Shown here: positions 58,181 to 64,000 of the stretch, piece after piece
Position numbering within the stretch: position 1 is the stretch's first letter
How the letters are laid out: the number at the start of each line of letters is the position of its first letter
Source of the DNA: Nautilus pompilius
Lineage: Eukaryota > Mollusca > Cephalopoda > Nautilida > Nautilidae
Direction: 5' to 3'
Length of the DNA stretch: 64,000 nt
NCBI GenBank assembly: GCA_018389105.1
Contig: JACATO010001061.1
Span: 124,001 to 188,000 of the forward strand
The notes under the pieces: model-generated
What the model saw: the letters and a program-made list of their open reading frames with translations, nothing else
Databases searched by the model: none
Told to the model about the DNA's origin: nothing
Program-made: the position numbers and the translations under genes

Positions 58181-59370
58181 GGTCTGATCAAAAGATTCTG
58201 TGACTAAATTTATTCAAACAAAACTAAAGCACAAAACAATTAACCAAATTTATCTCCTTCACTTCAGAGTAGTCTCCTCCTGATTGAACACAGTGATTCC
58301 AGCGCCCCTGCCTCTTGTTGAAGCATCTCTGGTACTCTTCTTTCATGATGGCTTTCAGTTCCTGCTTCGCATTTTGGTGATGATTGGCACATCCTGAAAT
58401 TCCTCTCTCTTTAGGGTGTATTTCAGTCTGGGGGAATAGAAAAACATCGTTCGGTGCTAAATCTGGTTAATATGGTTGGTGAGGAACCTGTGAAATGTTG
58501 TGTGTGGTCAGAAATTCTTGTGTGGAAAGTGCTGAATATGACTATACATTGTCATGATGCAACATCTACACACCTGACTGCCATTTTCCAGGCTGTTTCC
58601 GTTGAACTGCATCTCTTAGGCATTTCAAAATGGCCAAATAAAACCACTGATTCACTGTCTGACCTTGTAGAACAAACTCATGGTACACGACACCCTCAAT
58701 GTCAAAAAACATAGTAAACATCATTTTCACATTTGAGTGAACCTGTCTTGTGTTCTTTGTTCTTTGGTCAAGGTGACGACGCAGTCCCCCACTGAGAAGA
58801 CGGACACTTAGTCTTGGGATTCTAGGCATAAACCCAAGTCTTGACACCTGTAATGATGCTGTGTAGAAAGTTTTCATCACTGACTACATGCTCAGTGAGT
58901 TCTTGACACATTGTGATGTGATGTTCTTCTGTTCTGGAGTGAGAACTCACCTCATTCTCAAATCTTAGTCAAAATCTTTTGGCATGTGACCAACTTCTTT
59001 AGTCACTTCATGAATCGGTTCAAGAACATGTGATTGATTCCTCGCTTTGCAGGATTGATGGATGGCCAGGGCACGGATCATCAACAACAGAATTTGAACA
59101 TCTTTAAACTGAAAAAAAAATCACTCAAAATGCTGTTCTTAACATTTCATAGGTTTCCATGGCTGTTTTCCAGAGTTTCAAACAGAACTCAATGCACACA
59201 CGTTGCTTCTTCAAAGAATTGCATGTCATGCATGACAGAGACAAGACACCCGTTTCCCTCCAGAGGTGTGCTGTCAGCAAGTGTTGCCAAACACACCCTG
59301 TATTAATATCCATATAGTGTACTTCATTTCCATACAATAAATTTAGTCCTAGAACTTTGCGATCAGACCT
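58181..59370 (-). mobile_element. mariner element, nearly full length, decayed
   Basis: About 1.19 kb bounded by imperfect inverted repeats. The left end starts GGTCTGATCAAAAGATTCTG, and the right end reversed starts GGTCTGATCGCAAAGTTCTA; both continue into GACTAAATTTATT. A TA sits at the left boundary. The minus strand encodes a mariner transposase in pieces: N-terminal helix-turn-helix near 59220-59130 (RVCIEFCLKLWKTAMETYE), the catalytic-region motif GVVYHEFVLQGQTVN near 58650-58700, and a C-terminal block near 58260-58440 with SPDLAPND-like and CVQSGGDYSE motifs. Several frameshifts and stops make it non-functional. It resembles the mariner family that gave rise to SETMAR. Confidence 0.88.
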
Positions 59371-59489
59371 TGTACATGGTGTAGTTTAATCTTATTCCGA
59401 AGAAACAAACTACACATCTAAACAAAATTTGAGAGAGTAAACAAAACTATTATAAAATCTGGATACTTTTTCATTTAGAGCTACAAATC

Positions 59490-59760
59490 TCCTGGACCAG
59501 ATAACCATCTTCCTGTAGTTAGTTGCTTAAAATTCCAAAACCATAAACACAGATTAGCATAATTAAGTATGCATACACAGGGGACAGGGGGGAATGAATA
59601 TCCAGAGTTTGCCATTGGGAATTCCACTTATGTCATGTGACATCACCTTACTTACAGTGGTGTCAGATGTGTTCCTTTCCTGAGAACAGAGTTTTTCTCC
59701 AAGCTGGCAGGCACTTATGAAGAACAAATGTGAGATAAGGGCGGCACATGCTTATCATCA
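59490..59760. repeat. dispersed repeat, copy B
   Basis: The stretch around 59570-59720 is recognisably related to 4430-4610. Both run through 'tacacagggga', a T-rich block, 'atgtca...gtgacatc' or 'gatgtcacct', 'gtcagatgtg', and 'gaacagagttt'. Divergence is high. No terminal structure or protein domain was recognised, so the class is unknown. Confidence 0.45.
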
Positions 59761-60979
59761 TGACCAGTTAATGTACCAGAATTAGAATGCTTACTAACAA
59801 CTTTAGTTGTTTCAGAAATTCAACCCCATGGAGAAAGTAGTATCCATCAAGCTGCCAGGTCTACTGACCTACCCTGAAAACTGTGAAAGGTGATGCACAA
59901 GAAACTAAAGCTTTTTTCATCTAAGATAAGATGCAAAGACTGAAGAACTGTTTTCTGTTTTCTCAGAGAAGCTGAATTTGCGGTATCTAGTGAAAAACCT
60001 CTTCAGCAAAACATTAATGTTAAATAGTCCAATCTGAGGGCACAAAGGCATTAAATTAGGGTCAAATACCAATTTCAGATTAATATTTTATATAGAGCAA
60101 ATTTCAAAGTAATTATTTTGTTAATTATCAATTATTAGTGAATTACCTATCATTTTTAAGTGTACGTTGCCATCCAGAAATCCCTTCCCTTGTTCTTTTC
60201 GTCTTGATACTCACAAGTTTAGCCACAAGACATTGCTGACTATTTTTTTCTTTAGATGTTCCAAATGCAAATGACCTAGCAGACTCACTTGCTGTTCTTC
60301 CATCATTAGACTTAGATCTCTTTACATCACAGCCATTCTGTTAAATCTTCAATTAACAAGCACATTTCTCAAGTGTGTGTCTCCTTGCTGATTTTTATCA
60401 AACCAAGAATTTTTGTAATTAATGAACTTACAGATAAAGTTTCCAGAATCAACTTTTTAAAATGAAATTTTGGAAAACAGGTGAAAACCTTGTTTTACTC
60501 TCTTTTTTGACTTTGTCAAGAATTCTGGAGTCTTATTTCTTTAATCTCTCCTACTTTAGATTTTCGTTAATCTGAATTTCCCCTTTTCTCTAAATTATTC
60601 AGCCTTTCTCAAATGATCCATTTTCTTTTCCTTTTTTTCTCTTATTGCTTAATTTCACTTTTTTTTTTTTTTTACTCTGCATTGGCATCCTGCTACTCAC
60701 ATCCTTTACATTGTCCTCAAAGTGCCATTGTGCATTTTTTGTCATTTATACTAATTTTCTAGATTTCTGTTATACTTATTTTTTTAATTAATGTTTTTTC
60801 TTCTTTTGTTTCTCTCTACTCATTAGGTCCATATTTTTCATCGACTCTCGATATCACTGCTGTAAAATATTTCAACTGAATTGTGAGGGACCCATGCTGT
60901 ACTTTTTTGTGCTGTGATCTTTTAAAGAAGCCTTTTCACAAGATGTTACTTCTGATGCCTTAAAGTCAAGCCTATTAAG

Positions 60980-61483
60980 CTATTTCCCTGAGATGTGAAC
61001 AGGAAACGGCATCAGTAAGTACACAATAGTATACTCTATAATTTCCTGTAGATGGAAAAGAATCATGGCAGACTTTGGAAACATCTTTGGGATTGAATTT
61101 GAATGTAGTAAAATTAATATCAAGCATTCATGAATGGTTGGCTTCATCTGGTCCAAAGGAACACTTACCCAGCCAGGAGAATTAAAATCTGAAGCTATAA
61201 ATGAAACAACACCAGAGAGAGATCTCACATTTTGTTGGATCTAGTGCGTGAACTTGGATAAAACCTTCTGCAGATCAGTTGTACTGAATGAGCAGTGTAG
61301 CAGTAACTTAAGCCAACTGTAGATTATTTCTGGTGCTAGGACGGTCTTACACATATTATCAAAATGGCATATTTCATGCAATAAAATTGACAAAATATCT
61401 AGACTTTGTTCTAATTTTTCATTTAAAATGTATCCTAATCCAGTATTTGTCTTAGCAACAGCAACAACAAAAAGATAATTCAC
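60980..61483 (-). mobile_element. non-LTR retrotransposon endonuclease relic
   Basis: Two adjacent minus-strand open stretches (61483-61241 and 61228-60980) read like the apurinic-endonuclease domain of jockey/CR1-type LINEs. The first ends in a segment like the usual 'Y-R-P-P ... F' stretch (STTDLQKVLSKF). The second has the core motif as ASDFNSPGW, where active elements have GDFN-x-P-x-W, followed by a diverged 'SDH'-like region. Frames are broken by stops. Assignment rests on motif resemblance only. Confidence 0.45.
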
Positions 61484-63229
61484 CCTTCCTATGCTAACTG
61501 AGCACCTGGATTGTGCTACTGATCTAATAAAATTTTGTTTTAATAAAGTGTTGTTAGTAACTCAATTTTCTACTGTTTTCTGTTACAGTTACACATCAAT
61601 TTCAGAGGAAACATGTTTAAAGCTGACATGGTCATTCTGATGTGGTGACCTCGTGTAGCCTACATGGAAAAATTCTCCACCTCAGGGAGTAGATTCCTCA
61701 TGACTTACTGTGTTTGCACATTTACTCCCATTAACATGTGTTACAGTGGGAAAGCAAATGACTGTAGGAAGTAAATTAATGATCACAAGGTACATCCTAG
61801 GGATACAAATAAATTATTTTCTTTCAAAGGAAAATTTGTTGATCTAAATACATACTTTTTTTATTTGGTGAAAAGTAAAGTAACTCAAAATACTTTTTTA
61901 TATAAAATTCTGTAGCGGAGAAATCTCACAGAGTTAAGAGAGACAGAATATTCAAAAGTCCCTGGTTTTCTTTAAGATTTTGTGAAATTCGGAAACCAGT
62001 GAGATAACATGTTTTATTCACATAATTGCAGTGTATTAGGCAATAGTTTGAAACCAGCAAAAGAGATTCAGCTTTATCTGAACAAACAGCAAACCAAATA
62101 AACTGGAAAAATCAATCAGCAAGAAGCCCATATTTTTACATTCCCAAAAATACTGAGAAAAACTAAGGTTAAACCACCAGAATACAACACTCATTCAACA
62201 AGATGTCTGCAATTTTCAACATCTATCCACAAAATCTTTGAATTTCCTGCAATTTCCCTTTTGACTACTGAATGTACAAAACACAAAACCAGGTTAGGAA
62301 AGTGAGAAAACCTTCAAAACCTTTCTGGCGTTTATTTGAGCAAAATTAACTATACTCACTTATTTAAAAGAAAAACAACATTTAGTGACACATGCTAAAC
62401 AGCACTGACACTACCATATCAGTTGTGTTATCTTCGGACTGTTCACTTGACAGTTAGTAAACATGGACACAGTCATCACCAATTGAATTTTGACTTTTCA
62501 TAGAAAATATCAGTCTAAAAACTGCATAACTTAGCATATGCTAGAATGATACTCAGTTAGACTGTTCCATTGCATACCTAATGGTAGTGACTAGATGCAT
62601 TAATACACCTTGTGTTCCTATAATCACTGACAATCTGAAACACTGCTGGTAGTGGCAATTCCACAGAAGACACAGCTGCGGAACTGTCAGTCTCGATACT
62701 GCATCTAAGACAGAGTAAGCAGAGCTTCACCCACTGTCTCTGATGTGATGCTACCTGTAGCTTCTTGAATGAATACATGGCAACACCTCAAGGCAAAGAT
62801 CTTTATCCAATATGCATGAGGCAGCAGTCACCATGATAAATCTTTAAACAACATTTATATTATAAGCAAAAATCATTCAAAATTTTCCAATATATTCTTG
62901 GATAATATTTTGGAGAATTACTTTTATTAGACAGTTAGTTGATTTGCAAGAAGAAACTCTGAGAGACAAATTTTACACCACTAATATTTAAGAATTTACA
63001 CTAAAGAATGCTAATTAAGTAACTTATTTTATTCATAAAGCAATTTAATCAATTAAGAGTAAATAAAAATCAATAAATTGCCTGGTTATTAAGTTATGCA
63101 AAATATATTTCTTGAATGTACTAGATTGTATATTTTAAAATTTGAATGAACATTATACAGTCAATATTTTTAATTAAAATTATTTACTAAAATCCCAACC
63201 TCCAGTAACTAATCAAAGGAAAACATTAC

Positions 63230-63466
63230 CTTGGAATAAAATTGAGATGTTGCAAAATCCCATGTTGTTATTGTGATCCATAGCAATGTAAGTGATATTT
63301 TGTTCCCTGGAAAGAGGATGTAATGGCTGGAAGTTGTCTGAAACTGTCAGTGTTCTAATTGGCCCAGCATTGTCTGTGGCCTTTAGTTCAGGAATATCCA
63401 CAGGGCCTAGGTACTCAGCATAGATGAAAGTAGAGGGACAGTTTGAGAACACAGGCTTTTCAACAT
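63230..63466 (-). CDS. SVEP1-like exon 1 of window: HYR domain
   Basis: 237 bp, phase 1 to 1, flanked by TTATTTTAG and a CAAG/GTAATG donor. It encodes about 79 residues beginning DVEKPVFSNCPSTF and ending with the HYR hallmark of an aliphatic strand plus one Cys (MGFCNISILFQG). HYR (hyalin repeat) domains are Ig-like adhesion modules, and single phase 1-1 exons are typical for them. This is the most N-terminal piece visible. In SVEP1 two HYR domains follow sushi domains, so earlier exons are expected right of the window. Confidence 0.88.
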
Positions 63467-64000
63467 CTAAAATAAAAGTATAAAATATAATTAACACATT
63501 AAACAATGCCAGATTTAAAATGTAAGTCTATGTAATTAACAAACCAGAGTTTAAAAGAGATCAAGTAACTCAAATTTTTACTTAACCATAATATGAAATA
63601 GTGCAAAAATTTTCAAATGTTCCATAATTTTTTTCTTTATTTTGAAGTGGATAAAGAAATGCATTTGCTTCCATTAGCAAATAACAGGGTCAAGTCCTTC
63701 AGCTTGTAAAATCTTTTAAACAAAAATCTTTAAAAGAAGACATCAGACATTCTAGGTTATTTCAGTCTTTCAACTTATACAGATACGTCATTCTTTTAAA
63801 CCATCTTATGCATCTTTTAATTTACTGGTTATGTTGTTATTTAGTACATTTACTGTTTTACTGCCAAAGAGATCCTTTATGCAGTTCAGACTGCTAAGAA
63901 GCTTATAAAGATGTAAGTGGTAACCCCTTATAGCCTGAGCAAATAACAAAATTTGTCTACCATGTTTTCTAACATCCTATAATTTCAAATGTCTCAAGAA
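63467..64000. other. intron upstream of the first visible exon
   Basis: AT-rich sequence with no coding signal or repeat that I recognise. It holds the acceptor (TTATTTTAG) of the exon ending at 63466 and otherwise looks like plain intron. Confidence 0.6.

Larger units (their letters stand above)
56511..63229. other. 6.7-kb intron between the two HYR exons
   Basis: No host exon is needed here, because the flanking phases (1 and 1) join directly. It carries a nearly complete mariner (58181-59370), a LINE endonuclease relic (60980-61483), a Tc1-type relic (56850-57500) and a dispersed-repeat copy near 59570. The rest, including a poly-pyrimidine-rich stretch at 60500-60840, shows nothing I can name. 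Confidence 0.7.
562..63466 (-). other. SVEP1-like multidomain gene, internal part (28 exons)
   Basis: One minus-strand gene spans almost the whole window. I joined 28 exons by eye. Each has a GT donor and AG acceptor, and every exon's end phase equals the next exon's start phase, leaving one open frame of about 1,613 codons. Domain order is HYR, HYR, sushi, unnamed region, GCC2/GCC3 x3, EGF x2, PAN, about twelve EGF, pentraxin-like, HYR (split), sushi-like, unnamed region again. Known family: SVEP1 has HYR-HYR-sushi-GCC2/GCC3-EGF-pentraxin in this order and is a large secreted adhesion protein. Inference: this is an invertebrate SVEP1-type extracellular matrix or cell-surface protein. No start codon, signal peptide, VWA domain, promoter, stop or poly(A) site of this gene is visible, so both ends lie outside. 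Orthology to SVEP1 rather than a related mosaic protein is not proven. Confidence 0.85.

Overview
This is AT-rich (roughly two-thirds A+T) animal nuclear DNA. It is dominated by one large, intron-rich gene on the minus strand, and the introns are packed with decayed transposons. The extracellular domain set (HYR, sushi, GCC2/GCC3, PAN, EGF, pentraxin), the GT-AG introns of 0.2-6.7 kb and the mariner/Tc1/hAT/Tigger/LINE mix indicate an invertebrate metazoan. An arthropod, possibly a chelicerate such as a horseshoe crab, is my guess from the repeat flavour only, and it is weak. There is no bacterial or viral gene content.

The gene runs from right to left and continues beyond both edges. I assembled 28 exons (63466 down to 562) whose splice phases all chain without a break, giving about 1,613 residues of one secreted or cell-surface protein. 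Domain order: HYR - HYR - sushi - an unnamed region of about 147 residues (X) - three GCC2/GCC3 repeats - two EGF - PAN/apple - about a dozen EGF - pentraxin/LamG-like domain - HYR split over two exons - sushi-like Cys-rich exon - a second X-like region. Up to the pentraxin this follows SVEP1 (sushi, VWA, EGF and pentraxin protein). A PAN domain among the EGFs, and a repeat of HYR-sushi-X after the pentraxin, depart from the vertebrate plan. The N-terminal part (signal peptide, VWA) should lie right of 64000 and the C-terminal part left of 1.

Intron contents, left to right: a 705-bp hAT-type non-autonomous element carrying two foreign-looking exons (3347-4051); a dispersed repeat (about 4376-5030) with a relative near 59570; a Tigger-type deletion element (6410-7084); a mariner-like MITE (8971-9550); an antisense L1/Tx1-like LINE relic (12160-14112); a tRNA-derived SINE (18541-18800); a 2.7-kb hAT with terminal repeats (19552-22263); an AAT microsatellite; a 542-bp TIR element (22733-23274); a Tc1 relic (23678-24426); a second hAT relic (about 25180-26280); a Tigger transposase C-terminal relic (28607-29146); a sense L1/Tx1-like LINE relic (34090-36200); a 72-bp tandem duplication (40735-40878); more Tc1 relics (52494-53560, 56850-57500); a Tigger-like MITE (54428-55011); a nearly complete mariner (58181-59370); and a LINE endonuclease relic (60980-61483). 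No tRNA, rRNA or CRISPR was seen.

The observations most worth following up are the captured-exon hAT element, the repeated sushi-X module and the PAN insertion.
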